A stretch of 59,370 nt of DNA, taken from contig NZ_JACHZX010000011.1 of NCBI RefSeq assembly GCF_014193845.1, positions 1 through 59,370 on the forward strand, read 5' to 3'. The DNA comes from Sphingomonas sp. BK345. GTDB lineage: Bacteria > Pseudomonadota > Alphaproteobacteria > Sphingomonadales > Sphingomonadaceae. The translations under genes were made by a program, and so were the position numbers. Below the pieces are notes generated by a model. That model did no database searches. It worked only from the letters and a program-made list of their open reading frames with translations, and was not told the origin of the DNA. Of the stretch, positions 1-7,980 are shown piece after piece; within the stretch, counting starts at the first letter, position 1, and the number at the start of each line of letters is the position of its first letter.

Positions 1-40
1 TGCCGTGCGTGTCGGCTGGCACCACCATCCGCCACTAGCG

Positions 41-132
41 TCATCCTGAGCTTGTCTCAGGATCCACCGTGCCGCGTACCCGATGGCCGTGGCGCTTGCG
101 GTACAGTGGATCCTGAGACGAGCTCAGGATGA
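41..132. repeat. Intergenic paired-hairpin repeat, family A, copy 1
   Basis: Two arms, each a small hairpin (TCCTGAG...CTCAGGA), are inverted relative to each other: the left arm ends in GGATCCAC and the right begins with GTGGATCC. A variable centre of about 40 bases lies between them. Other copies are at 24028-24118 and 45518-45609. Confidence 0.85.
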
Positions 133-244
133 CGCCAGGAGGTGAGGGCGCCGCGCCAACTCACGGGACCGCGCGCGAGGACAACTGCGCTCACCGGGCG
201 CCCTCTCTGCGCCTCCGCGCCTCCGCGTGAGTGCCCCACCAACG

Positions 245-269
245 AAAAAGGCGGCCTCGTAAGGCCGCC
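245..269 (-). terminator. Intrinsic terminator after the KGSADH gene
   Basis: On the minus strand GGCGGCCT-TACG-AGGCCGCC forms a perfect 8-bp stem with a 4-base loop, followed directly by TTTTT. It lies about 30 bases past the stop codon of the gene at 297-1877. It is the cleanest rho-independent terminator seen in the window. Confidence 0.88.
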
Positions 270-296
270 CTCCCGTGTTCCACCCCGACCCACAGC

Positions 297-1877
297 TTAT
301 CGCGGCGACGCCTCGCGCTTGCCGTCGAGCCGTCGCGCCACGCCCCAGGGGTTGGCGTCTGACAACGCCTCAGGCAGTAGCGACGCGGGCAGGTTCTGCA
401 GGCTCACCGGCCGCAGGAAGCGGTAGATCGCCGCGGTCCCGACCGAGGTGGTACGGCCGTCGCTGGTCGCCGGGAAGGGCCCGCCGTGCACCATCGCGTG
501 GCTGACCTCGACCCCGGTCGGCCAGCCGTTGACCAGGATGCGACCGACGCGATCGGCGAGCACCGGGATCAGCGTCTTGGCCTCCGCCTCGTCCTCGCCG
601 TCGAGGTGGAGCGTCGCGGTGAGCTGGCCCTCAAGGCTGGCGATCACCTGACGCACCTCGTCCATGTCGCGGCACGCCACCACGATCGAGGACGAGCCGA
701 ACACCTCGTGCCCGAGCGCGCGATCGGCGAGGAAGCTGGCCGCGTCGGCGCGGAACAGCGCGCCGACCGCCTGGTTGACGCCCTCGCCGACCTTGCCGCG
801 CGCCACCGTCGTCACCGCGCTGTGACGTGCCAGCGCCTCGACGCCCTGCTCGAAGCTGGCGTGGATGCCGGGCGACAACATGGTCGCGGGCGCGCTCTCG
901 GTCAGCGCGCGGCCCGCCGCGGCGACGAAGGCGTCGAGCGCCTCGCCCGCGATCGCGAGCACGAGGCCGGGATTGGTGCAGAATTGCCCCGCGCCCATCG
1001 TCAGCGACTGGACATAGGCCGGCGCCAGCGCCTCGCCGCGCGCTTCGAGCGCGTGCGGCATGATGACGACCGGGTTGATGCTCGACATCTCGGCATAGAC
1101 CGGGATCGGCTCGGCGCGGTTGGCCGCGATCTTCACCAGCGCGAGCCCGCCCCCGCGCGAGCCGGTGAAGCCGACCGCCTTGATGCGGCGATCGGCGACC
1201 AGCGCCTCGCCGAGCCGGTTGGTCTCGCCCGGCAGGTAGGAGAAGACCCCCGCGGGCAGCCCGGCCTTGTCGACCGCGGCGCGGATCGCGCGCGCGACCA
1301 GCTCGCCCGTGCCCGGGTGCGCCGGATGGCCCTTGACCACCACCGGGCAGCCCGCGGCGAGCGCCGAAGCGGTGTCGCCACCCGCGACCGAGAAGGCGAG
1401 CGGGAAGTTGGAGGCGCCGAACACCGCCACCGGCCCGACAGCGACGTTCATGCGACGCAGGTCGGGGCGGGGAAGGGGCTGCCGGTCGGGCAGCGCGGGG
1501 TCGATCGTGGCGTCGAGCCAGTCGCCCTGGCGCACCACCTGCGCGAACAGCTTGAGCTGGCCGACGGTGCGGCCGCGCTCGCCCTCGAGCCGCGCGCGCG
1601 GCAGCCCGCTCTCCTGCTGCGCGCGCTCGATCAGCTGGTCGCCGAGCGCGACGATCTCGTCGGCGATCGCCTCGAGGAAGGCGGCGCGGTCCTCGGGCGC
1701 GGTCGCGGCATAGGCCGGGAAGGCCGCGGCGGCGAGCTCGCAGGCGTCGGCGACGGCGTCGGGACCGGCGGAGGAGAAGGTCGGGGTGAGAGGCGCGCCC
1801 TTGGCCGGGTCGACCGCGGTGAACCGCGCCTCGGCCTGGCGCAACTCGGCACCGATCAGCATCGCTCCGTCGATCAT
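297..1877 (-). CDS. Alpha-ketoglutarate semialdehyde dehydrogenase, ALDH superfamily
   Basis: A 526-residue NAD(P)+-dependent aldehyde dehydrogenase. Closest by eye are the 2,5-dioxovalerate (KGSA) dehydrogenases that end the oxidative pentose (Weimberg-type) and sugar-acid routes by making 2-oxoglutarate. Visible ALDH features are FGASNFP near 153-159, the nucleotide-site FTGSRGGG near 237, the general-base Glu263 in AEMSS and the nucleophile Cys300 in GQFCTNPG. It is cytosolic; no signal peptide is seen. The ATG follows a GAGG ribosome site. It lies downstream of xylA on the same strand, separated by about 250 bp holding a repeat, and ends at a clear terminator. Its place beside xylose genes argues for pentose use, but KGSA also arises from other sugar acids. 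A benzaldehyde- or lactaldehyde-type ALDH is less likely. Confidence 0.88.
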   Translation of the reverse strand: MIDGAMLIGAELRQAEARFTAVDPAKGAPLTPTFSSAGPDAVADACELAAAAFPAYAATAPEDRAAFLEAIADEIVALGDQLIERAQQESGLPRARLEGERGRTVGQLKLFAQVVRQGDWLDATIDPALPDRQPLPRPDLRRMNVAVGPVAVFGASNFPLAFSVAGGDTASALAAGCPVVVKGHPAHPGTGELVARAIRAAVDKAGLPAGVFSYLPGETNRLGEALVADRRIKAVGFTGSRGGGLALVKIAANRAEPIPVYAEMSSINPVVIMPHALEARGEALAPAYVQSLTMGAGQFCTNPGLVLAIAGEALDAFVAAAGRALTESAPATMLSPGIHASFEQGVEALARHSAVTTVARGKVGEGVNQAVGALFRADAASFLADRALGHEVFGSSSIVVACRDMDEVRQVIASLEGQLTATLHLDGEDEAEAKTLIPVLADRVGRILVNGWPTGVEVSHAMVHGGPFPATSDGRTTSVGTAAIYRFLRPVSLQNLPASLLPEALSDANPWGVARRLDGKREASPR

Positions 1878-1974
1878 GAATATCCTCGGCTCTGGGGAAT
1901 TAGTCGGACATATTTAGGCGGCGGTAGGAGGGGGCGCAACCCTGGGTAGGTTCGCCGCCTTCACCGCAACCTTG

Positions 1975-2063
1975 TTCCCCGGCGAACGCCGGGGCCCAGG
2001 TGGGGGACGCTTGTGGGTGCTACCACGGCGTTTCCAACCGGACCCCGGCTTTCGCCGGGGATA
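1975..2063. repeat. Intergenic paired-hairpin repeat, family C, copy 1
   Basis: The left arm CCCCGGCGAACGCCGGGG and the right arm CCCCGGCTTTCGCCGGGG are each near-perfect hairpins, about 50 bases apart. A related copy is at 4955-5045. It lies between xylA and the KGSADH gene. Confidence 0.8.
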
Positions 2064-2098
2064 GTCAAGTTTCGGCGAACGTCCCGTCACCATGGCGA

Positions 2099-2119
2099 GG
2101 CGGCGTGACCCACGCCGCC
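2099..2119 (-). terminator. xylA: Possible terminator hairpin after xylA
   Basis: GGCGGCGT/ACGCCGCC forms a perfect 8-bp stem with a 5-base loop, 11 bases past the xylA stop codon. No T-run follows on the minus strand, so it could be a weak terminator or an mRNA 3'-end stabiliser. Confidence 0.45.
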
Positions 2120-2130
2120 CCGCCGTTCTC

Positions 2131-3441
2131 TCAGATGAAGCGATTGAGCAGGTTCTCGATCCGCTCCTGCTGGCCAGAGCGCGGGCGCGGGTCGACATTC
2201 TCACGCTCGGCGAGGTCCGCGATCCCGGCGAGGTCGAGCGACGACACCTGCTGGCCGAACGCGCCGTCCCAGCCGGCGTAGCGGTCGCGCTTGATCGAGT
2301 CGAGCCGGCCGTCCTCGATCAGCTTCGCCGCGTTGAGCAGCCCGCGCGCGACCGTGTCGATGCCGCCGACATGGCCGTAGAACAGGTCGGCTGCGTCGAT
2401 CGACTGGCGGCGTACCTTGGCGTCGAAGTTGAACCCGCCCGTGGTGAAGCCGCCCGCACGGATGATCTCGAGCATCGCCAGCGTCAGTTCCTCGACCGAG
2501 TTGGGGAATTGGTCGGTGTCCCAGCCGTTCTGCGGGTCGCCGCGATTGGCGTCGATCGAGCCGAAGATGCCGAGCGCGGCGGCGGTGGCGATCTCATGCT
2601 CGAAGGTGTGGCCGGCGAGCGTGGCGTGGTTCGCCTCGATGTTGACCTTGACCTCGTTCTCCAGCCCGTAGCGCTTGAGGAAGCCGTACACCGTGGCGGT
2701 GTCGAAGTCGTACTGGTGCTTGGTCGGCTCGTGCGGCTTCGGCTCGATCAGGATCGTGCCGTCGAAGCCGATCTTGTGCTTGTGCTCGACGACGAGGCTG
2801 AGGAAGCGGCCGAGATTGTCGAGCTCGCGCTTGAGATCGGTGTTGTGGAGCGACTCATAGCCCTCGCGACCGCCCCACAGCACGTAGTTCTGGCCGCCGA
2901 GCCGATGCGTCGCCTCCAGCGCGTCGCGCACCTGCACCGCGCCGAACGCGAAGACCTCAGGGTCGGGGTTGCTCGCGCCGCCGGCGGCGAAGCGCGGGTG
3001 GCTGAACAGGTTGGCGGTGCCCCACAGCAGCTTGCGGCCCGACGCGGCCTGCAGCTTCTCGAGATGATCGACCGCCTCGGCGAAGTAGCGGCGGTGCTCG
3101 GCGACGCCGTGCGCGTCCGCCATCACGTCGACGTCGTGGAAGCAGTAATACGGCACGTCGAGCTTGCCGAAGAAGTCGAACGCCACCTCACGCTTTTGCG
3201 CCGCGGCGGCGCTGTCGTTGGCGCCGGCGTGCCACGGGCGGTTGAACGTGCCGCCGCCGAACACGTCCGAGCCGGGCCAGCAGAAGGTGTGCCAGAAGCA
3301 GGCGGCGAAGCGGAGGTGGTCCTCCATGCGCTTGCCGAGCACGACCCGGTCCTTGTCGTAAAAGCGATAGGCGAGCTCGTTGTCGCTGTCGGGCCCCTCG
3401 TACTTGATCTGGGGGATGTCGGCGAAGAAGTCGGTGGCCAT
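2131..3441 (-). CDS. xylA: Xylose isomerase
   Basis: Converts D-xylose to D-xylulose in the cytosol with two divalent metal ions. The 436-residue length and sequence match the class II enzymes typified by E. coli XylA. The ring-opening His102 and Asp105 stand in FHDVD, at almost the same positions as in E. coli. The metal-ligand segments IEPKPHEPTKHQYD, ANHATLAGHTFEHE and DANRGDPQNGWDTDQFP are intact. AAGGAG lies just upstream of the ATG. The start is 36 bp after the xylB stop on the same strand, so xylB-xylA is almost certainly one operon, with the xylA product acting before the xylB product. A short stem follows the stop. Confidence 0.97.
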   Translation of the reverse strand: MATDFFADIPQIKYEGPDSDNELAYRFYDKDRVVLGKRMEDHLRFAACFWHTFCWPGSDVFGGGTFNRPWHAGANDSAAAAQKREVAFDFFGKLDVPYYCFHDVDVMADAHGVAEHRRYFAEAVDHLEKLQAASGRKLLWGTANLFSHPRFAAGGASNPDPEVFAFGAVQVRDALEATHRLGGQNYVLWGGREGYESLHNTDLKRELDNLGRFLSLVVEHKHKIGFDGTILIEPKPHEPTKHQYDFDTATVYGFLKRYGLENEVKVNIEANHATLAGHTFEHEIATAAALGIFGSIDANRGDPQNGWDTDQFPNSVEELTLAMLEIIRAGGFTTGGFNFDAKVRRQSIDAADLFYGHVGGIDTVARGLLNAAKLIEDGRLDSIKRDRYAGWDGAFGQQVSSLDLAGIADLAERENVDPRPRSGQQERIENLLNRFI

Positions 3442-3477
3442 GCAGGCGCTCCTTGGCGTGGTGGTTCGTGGGTAAGA

Positions 3478-4926
3478 TCAGGCCGCGTGCGGCGCGATGC
3501 GGGGGTAGGCGTCGCGGAAGGCGGCGCGTTTGGGGGCAAGCCGGTCGACCAGCGCGGGATCGGGCGCGACGACGTGGCTGACCGGCGGCGCAACGCAGAC
3601 CTCGGCGGGCGTACCGCCGTCGACCGCGAGCTGCGCCAGCCGTGCCGCGCCCATCGCCGGGCCGACCTCGCCGCCCTTGAGATAGGCGAGCTCGACCTCG
3701 AGCGCGGCGGCGAGCGTCTCGCCCCAGTAGCGCGAGCGCGCGCCGCCGCCGATCACCGAGAGCCGCTCGACCGCGGTGCCCGACTCGCGCAGCACGCGCA
3801 CGCCGTCGGCCAGCGCGAAGGCGACGCCCTCCAGCACCGCCTGGGCGAGCCGCTCGGGCGTGGTGTCATGGTCGAGCCGCAGGAAGCCGCCGCGCACCTG
3901 CGCGTCGTTGTGCGGGGTGCGCTCGCCGGAGAGATACGGGAGAAAGAGCTCGGGGCCGTTGCCGACGCCCGCCGACTCGGCGCGCGCGAACAGCTCGGCC
4001 GCCCCCGCCGCGCCGATCAGCCGCGCCGCCCAGTCGACGCAGACCGCGGCGGAGAGATGCACCGCCATCTGGTGCCACAGGTTCGGCAGACAGTGGCAGA
4101 AGGCATGGACCGCGGCCGCCGGGTTGGCGCGCAGCTCGGCGGTGGCGACGAAGATCACGCCCGAGGTGCCGAGCGACAGCAGAGCGTCGCCGTCCTTGAC
4201 CACGCCGACGCCCGCCGCGCCCGCGGCATTGTCGCCGCCGCCGCCCGCGACCGGCACCTGGTCCATGCCCCAGCGCTCCGCGATCTCGGCGCGCAGCGTG
4301 CCGGCGACGTCGCTGCCCTCGACCGCGCGCGGCATCTGCTCGCGGCTGAGCCCGGTGGCGGCGAGCAGGTCGTCGCTCCAGTCGCGCTTCGCCACGTCGA
4401 GCCACAGCGTGCCAGCGGCGTCGGACACGTCGCTCGCCTTCTCGCCGGTCATGCGCAGCCGGACATGGTCCTTTGGCAGCAGCACGGTGCGGATCGCGGC
4501 GAACACTTCGGGCTCATGGTGCGCGACCCAGAGGAGCTTGGGCGCAGTGAAGCCGGGCATGGCGAGGTTGGCGGCGACCTGGTGCAGCTCGGGCGCCTTG
4601 GCCTCCAGCTCCGCACACTCCGCGAAGGAGCGGCCGTCGTTCCACAGGATCGCGGGACGCAGCGGGCGGTCGTCGGCACCGAGCAAGGTCGCGCCGTGCA
4701 TCTGGCCGGCGAGCCCGATGCCGCGCACCGAGCGGCGCACCTCGGCGGGGAGCGCGCGCACCGCCGCCTCGGTCGCCTGCCACCACGCCTCGGGGTCCTG
4801 CTCGGACCAGAGCGGGTGCGGGCGCTGAACCGTGAGCGCGGCGGTACCCTGCGCGACGATCGCGCCCGCGGGGTCGATGACCACCGCCTTCACGCCCGAG
4901 GTGCCGATGTCGATGCCGAGGAACAT
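3478..4926 (-). CDS. xylB: Xylulokinase
   Basis: Phosphorylates D-xylulose with ATP to xylulose 5-phosphate, which enters the pentose phosphate pathway. The 482-residue FGGY-family kinase has the N-terminal phosphate loop DIGTSGVKAVV, GLAGQMHGATLL typical of xylulokinases, the second ATP motif LGTSGVIF and the C-terminal GGGARS. A GAAGG element precedes the ATG. It is immediately upstream of xylA in an operon. About 140 bp holding a family-C repeat separate it from the upstream GH43 gene, so it may be read from that promoter or its own. Other FGGY kinases are possible on family grounds, but the xylA neighbour makes xylulose the clear substrate. Confidence 0.96.
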   Translation of the reverse strand: MFLGIDIGTSGVKAVVIDPAGAIVAQGTAALTVQRPHPLWSEQDPEAWWQATEAAVRALPAEVRRSVRGIGLAGQMHGATLLGADDRPLRPAILWNDGRSFAECAELEAKAPELHQVAANLAMPGFTAPKLLWVAHHEPEVFAAIRTVLLPKDHVRLRMTGEKASDVSDAAGTLWLDVAKRDWSDDLLAATGLSREQMPRAVEGSDVAGTLRAEIAERWGMDQVPVAGGGGDNAAGAAGVGVVKDGDALLSLGTSGVIFVATAELRANPAAAVHAFCHCLPNLWHQMAVHLSAAVCVDWAARLIGAAGAAELFARAESAGVGNGPELFLPYLSGERTPHNDAQVRGGFLRLDHDTTPERLAQAVLEGVAFALADGVRVLRESGTAVERLSVIGGGARSRYWGETLAAALEVELAYLKGGEVGPAMGAARLAQLAVDGGTPAEVCVAPPVSHVVAPDPALVDRLAPKRAAFRDAYPRIAPHAA

Positions 4927-4954
4927 GGTATTCTAGCCTTCGGATGCGTTGGTC

Positions 4955-5045
4955 GTGCCCCGGCGAAGGCCGGGATCCAGGTGGGAAGGCGGCAGCGAGT
5001 CAGCCCGCACGTTCCGTAACTGGGCCCCGGCCTTAGCCGGGGAAC
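4955..5045. repeat. Intergenic paired-hairpin repeat, family C, copy 2
   Basis: CCCCGGCGAAGGCCGGGAT and CCCCGGCCTTAGCCGGGG are inverted arms flanking about 50 variable bases. It matches the copy at 1975-2063 and sits between the GH43 gene and xylB. Confidence 0.8.
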
Positions 5046-5069
5046 AGCTTGGACGTACTGCCGCGCGCC

Positions 5070-6230
5070 TCACTTCACGAACGGGTCGATCGTCGGGATC
5101 GTGCCGTCCGGGTTGAACTTCAGCTCGGTCATCTTGACGTTGCGGAGGTGGTTCTTCCCCGACAGCTGGGTGTCGGCATAGAACAGCCACCATTTGCCCT
5201 TCCACTCGACGATCGAGTGGTGCGTGGTCCAGCCCTGCACCGGCTTCAGGATATGGCCCTTGTACGTGAACGGGCCATAGGGCGTCTTGCCGATCGCATA
5301 GTTGAGGAAGTGCGTGTCGCCGGTCGAGTAGGTGTAGTAGTATTGGCCGCCGCGTTTGAAGACCCACGACGCCTCGAAGAAGCGCTTCTCATGGTCGCCG
5401 CCGAGCACAGGCTTGCCCTTCTCGTCGAGGATCACCGCGTCGCGCGGGGTCTCGGCGAAGCTCTTCATGTCGGCGTTGAGCTTGGCAACCTTGCCGGAGA
5501 GCGCGGGCTGGTCGTCCTGCTTCAGGTCGGTGTCGCTGCCGTTGGGATCGTATTTGCCGTCCTGCCAGCGCTGGAGCTGGCCGCCCCAGATGCCGCCGAA
5601 ATACATGTACGAGGTGCCGTCGGCGTCGGTGAACACCGCCGGGTCCATCGAGTAGCTGCCCTTGATCGCCTCGGGCTCGGCCTTGAACGGACCCATCGGG
5701 TTGTTCGAGGTGGCGACGCCGATGCGGAACGCGCCCAGGCCGTTGCGATCCTTGGTGCGGTCGCGCGCCGGAAAATAGAGGTAGTAGGTGCCGTTCTTGA
5801 AGGCCGCGTCGGGCGCCCACATCTGCTGCGAGGCCCAGGGCACGTCCTTCACGTCGAGCGCGACCGGGCCGACCGTCACCTTGCCACCGGGCTCGTCGAG
5901 CCGCAGCACGCGATAGTCGCGCATGGCGTACTGGTTGCCGAGATCGTCGTCCTTGGTCTCGGTCGGAATGTCGTGGCTGGGATAGACGTACAGCTTACCG
6001 TCAGGCCAGACGTGCGCGGAGGGATCCGCGGTGTAGATGTCGCGCACCAGCGGCTGTGAGAGATACGACCGACCGTCCGGCGCGCGCTCCTGGTCCCAGC
6101 CGGCTGTCTCGGCGGTCGCGTTGTTGCTCGCGGCGGCTGAGCCGCTCTCCTGCGACGAGCAGGCGATCAGCGGCAGCGGCGCGAGCGCGGCGAGCAGCAG
6201 CCGGCGGGCAGTGGATCGGGATGGGCGCAT
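5070..6230 (-). CDS. GH43 glycosidase lipoprotein (beta-xylosidase/arabinofuranosidase type)
   Basis: A 386-residue predicted lipoprotein: a basic hydrophobic leader ends in a LIAC lipobox with the lipidated Cys24, so it should be anchored in the periplasm or outer membrane. The mature part is a five-bladed GH43 catalytic domain. Candidate residues are the general base Asp69 in ADPSAHVW, the pKa-modulating Asp196 in SMDPAVF and the general acid Glu286 in FFEASWV; the HHS element at 337-339 is typical of the family. It probably releases xylose or arabinose from xylo-oligosaccharides, feeding XylA/XylB encoded downstream. The ATG follows GAGAGGAG. A xyl-box-like palindrome lies about 53-66 bases upstream, implying repression by a LacI-family XylR not encoded nearby. 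Exact linkage specificity cannot be read by eye. Confidence 0.9.
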   Translation of the reverse strand: MRPSRSTARRLLLAALAPLPLIACSSQESGSAAASNNATAETAGWDQERAPDGRSYLSQPLVRDIYTADPSAHVWPDGKLYVYPSHDIPTETKDDDLGNQYAMRDYRVLRLDEPGGKVTVGPVALDVKDVPWASQQMWAPDAAFKNGTYYLYFPARDRTKDRNGLGAFRIGVATSNNPMGPFKAEPEAIKGSYSMDPAVFTDADGTSYMYFGGIWGGQLQRWQDGKYDPNGSDTDLKQDDQPALSGKVAKLNADMKSFAETPRDAVILDEKGKPVLGGDHEKRFFEASWVFKRGGQYYYTYSTGDTHFLNYAIGKTPYGPFTYKGHILKPVQGWTTHHSIVEWKGKWWLFYADTQLSGKNHLRNVKMTELKFNPDGTIPTIDPFVK

Positions 6231-6282
6231 TCGGGCGTACTCCTCTCGGTTCGCAGCGGATCTTCGCCCGCGTCGGTGAGAT

Positions 6283-6296
6283 AGTTAGCGCTACCA
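6283..6296 (-). promoter_or_regulatory. Xyl-box-like LacI-family operator
   Basis: The minus strand reads TGGTAGCGCTAACT, built on the perfect 8-base palindrome TAGCGCTA. As I recall it, the xylose-responsive box of Xanthomonas is TGGTAGCGCTAACA, a 13/14 match. It sits 53-66 bases before the GH43 start codon, where a repressor would block transcription of the xylan/xylose genes. The regulator is not in this window. Confidence 0.7.
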
Positions 6297-6342
6297 TGCG
6301 GTCCGCGCAACAGCTTTGATCGTGTGACCGCGTGACGTTCGA

Positions 6343-7590
6343 TCAGGCACGGGACGATGCACGCCCGGTCCGCAGCGCGGTGCCAAGCAGCAGCACGATC
6401 CAGCCCAGCGCGAGCAGGTACGATACCGCGGCGAAAAGCAGCAGCGGCAGGTAGCCGAGCCCCGCCGCGAGTACCACGCCCGCCACCTTCGAGATCACCA
6501 CACCCCCGACATTGCCGCTGAACGAACCGAAGGCGGTGACCCGCCCGACCTTCTGCTGCGGCACGATGTCGGCGATCAGCGCGAACAGGTTGGTGGAGAA
6601 GGCCTGATGCCCCGCCAGCGCGAGCGCCATCAGCGCCACCGCGGCAGGATAGCTAGCGGTCGCCAGCGCGAGCGGCACGGGCAGTACGCACAGCGCCGCC
6701 GCCAGCATCACCCCCCGCCGCACCGTCCAGGCGCGATGCCCGAGTGCGAGCAGTCGGGTCGCGATCCCGCCGCCGAGCAGCGAGCCGAGCGCGGCGCCGC
6801 CATAGGCGAGCGCCAGCGGCACGCCGAGCTCGACCCCGCTCAGCCCGAAGCGGCGGTGGAAGAAATCGGGCAGCCAGAACAGCAGCAGCCACCAGGTCGC
6901 GTCGGACAGCAGCTTGGCGCCCGCGACCGCCCACGTTCGCCGCTCGCGCAATATGGGGCCATAGTCGACCGGCGCCGACGCGCCCGGCACCATTGCGGGC
7001 GAGTCCAGCCGCAGGCCACGCGTGGCGACCAGCCAGGCCAGCGCCCAGCCGAGCCCGATCACGCCGGCGGCGGCGAAGGTGCCGCGCCAGCCGAGCAGCA
7101 GCGCCGCGGCCGGGATGGCGAGCGGCGCCAGGATCGCGCCGAGGCTGCTCGCCGCGTTGCTGACGCCGAAGCCGGCCGAGCGCCAGTTGGCGGGCAGTAC
7201 CGCGGCGACGGTCTTGGTGGCGGTGGGCGTGCCCATCGCCTCGGTGGCGCCTAGCGTGACGCGGACCAGCACGAATTCGATCGTGGTGCGCGCCCAGCCG
7301 TGCAGCAGCGCGGCGACGCTCCACGCCGCGACGCCGACCGGGTTGGCCCATTTCACCCCGAGCTTGTCCGCGATCCAGCCGGTAACGAGGAAGCCGCCCG
7401 CCGCACCGGCCTGGAACCAGGCGGCGAGCGTGCCGTAATCGTCGTCGCTCCAGTGGAGGTCGGCGGCGATCTGCGGCTTGAGCACCGCGATGATCTGGCG
7501 GTCGACGAGGTTGAGCACGCCCGCGGTGATCACGAGCGCGAAGAGGAGGGAGCGACGGGCGGAGCCGAGGTCGGCGAGGCTGCGGGTCAT
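6343..7590 (-). CDS. MFS transporter, sugar-acid (ExuT/anion-cation symporter) type
   Basis: A 415-residue inner-membrane major facilitator protein with about 12 hydrophobic segments. NLVDRQIIAVLKPQIAADL in the first helix region and WIADKLGVKW in the first cytoplasmic loop resemble hexuronate/aldonate-type MFS carriers. I chose the ATG at 7590 because the 26 residues before it are low-complexity and coded by an adjacent repeat; no start has a strong ribosome site. The gene precedes the GH43-xyl group on the same strand, with the xyl box between them. A sugar, sugar acid or sulfonate substrate would fit the flanking genes, but none is proven by sequence. Confidence 0.75.
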   Translation of the reverse strand: MTRSLADLGSARRSLLFALVITAGVLNLVDRQIIAVLKPQIAADLHWSDDDYGTLAAWFQAGAAGGFLVTGWIADKLGVKWANPVGVAAWSVAALLHGWARTTIEFVLVRVTLGATEAMGTPTATKTVAAVLPANWRSAGFGVSNAASSLGAILAPLAIPAAALLLGWRGTFAAAGVIGLGWALAWLVATRGLRLDSPAMVPGASAPVDYGPILRERRTWAVAGAKLLSDATWWLLLFWLPDFFHRRFGLSGVELGVPLALAYGGAALGSLLGGGIATRLLALGHRAWTVRRGVMLAAALCVLPVPLALATASYPAAVALMALALAGHQAFSTNLFALIADIVPQQKVGRVTAFGSFSGNVGGVVISKVAGVVLAAGLGYLPLLLFAAVSYLLALGWIVLLLGTALRTGRASSRA

Positions 7591-7623
7591 CTGGCGCGGG
7601 CCGGTACGATCGCCCCCCTCCTC

Positions 7624-7714
7624 GTCACGCCGGCCCTGAGCCGGGGGCCATGGTGCCGCGCGCTCCACGCCTGTTGTGTACGCGGCGCCATGTATGCCGG
7701 GTCAAGCCCGGCGT
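7624..7714. repeat. Intergenic paired-hairpin repeat, family B variant
   Basis: The left arm GCCGGCCCTGAGCCGGGGG and right arm GCCGGGTCAAGCCCGGC are in inverted arrangement, bounded by GTCA and TGAC. It is diverged from the other family-B copies. Confidence 0.65.
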
Positions 7715-7794
7715 GACGGGCGAGGGTGTGAGCGGCATCAAGGTGAGCCGGCTTGTCCCAGTTCGGCGATACGGCTCGTCCGCGAACGTCCTCC

Positions 7795-7888
7795 GTCACC
7801 CCGGACTTGTTCCGGGGGCTACCCGCCCATGGGCTCGACGACCGCTGCGCTCGGAACACGGTGGATCCCGGAACAAGTCCGGGATGAC
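7795..7888. repeat. Intergenic paired-hairpin repeat, family B
   Basis: The left arm contains CCCGGACTTGTTCCGGG and the right arm is its inverse, CCCGGAACAAGTCCGGG, bounded by GTCA and TGAC. Related copies are at 18448-18537, 36195-36288 and 52116-52209. Confidence 0.82.
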
Positions 7889-7980
7889 GGAGGAGCCTCG
7901 AATAACGGAGCGGGAGGGGAGGGCGGGGCCAAGGCGCCCATTCCGCCACTCCCCGTGCCCGCGCACCCTGCCGCACCACC

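Larger units (their letters stand above)
1..296. other. Left-edge intergenic stretch, no gene
   Basis: No convincing coding region is present; the short open frames here lack ribosome-binding sites and family features. The stretch holds a paired-hairpin repeat at 41-132 and a terminator at 245-269. The remainder is GC-rich sequence in which I see nothing recognisable. Confidence 0.6.
7591..7980. other. Gene-free gap holding two paired-hairpin repeats
   Basis: About 390 bp separate the MFS gene from the flavin monooxygenase gene. The gap contains two family-B-like repeats (7624-7714 and 7795-7888) and about 100 bases of unremarkable sequence. Any promoter for the MFS gene must lie here; I see no clear box. 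Confidence 0.6.

Noticed and set aside
41..132. Possible CRISPR or tandem-repeat array from recurring palindromes
   Set aside because: Copies are isolated in separate intergenic gaps, with no regularly spaced repeats or spacers and no cas genes.
297..1877. KGSADH as a betaine- or benzaldehyde-type dehydrogenase
   Set aside because: Motif context and the neighbouring xylose genes fit the sugar-acid KGSADH group better, although biochemical proof is lacking.
2092..5019. 975-residue open frame on the plus strand opposite xylA and xylB
   Set aside because: It is the antisense shadow of two clearly recognised genes in GC-rich DNA, with an Arg/Ala/Val/Glu-rich composition and no family features.
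7591..7668. N-terminal extension of the MFS protein
   Set aside because: These 26 residues are encoded by part of an intergenic repeat and have no MFS similarity.
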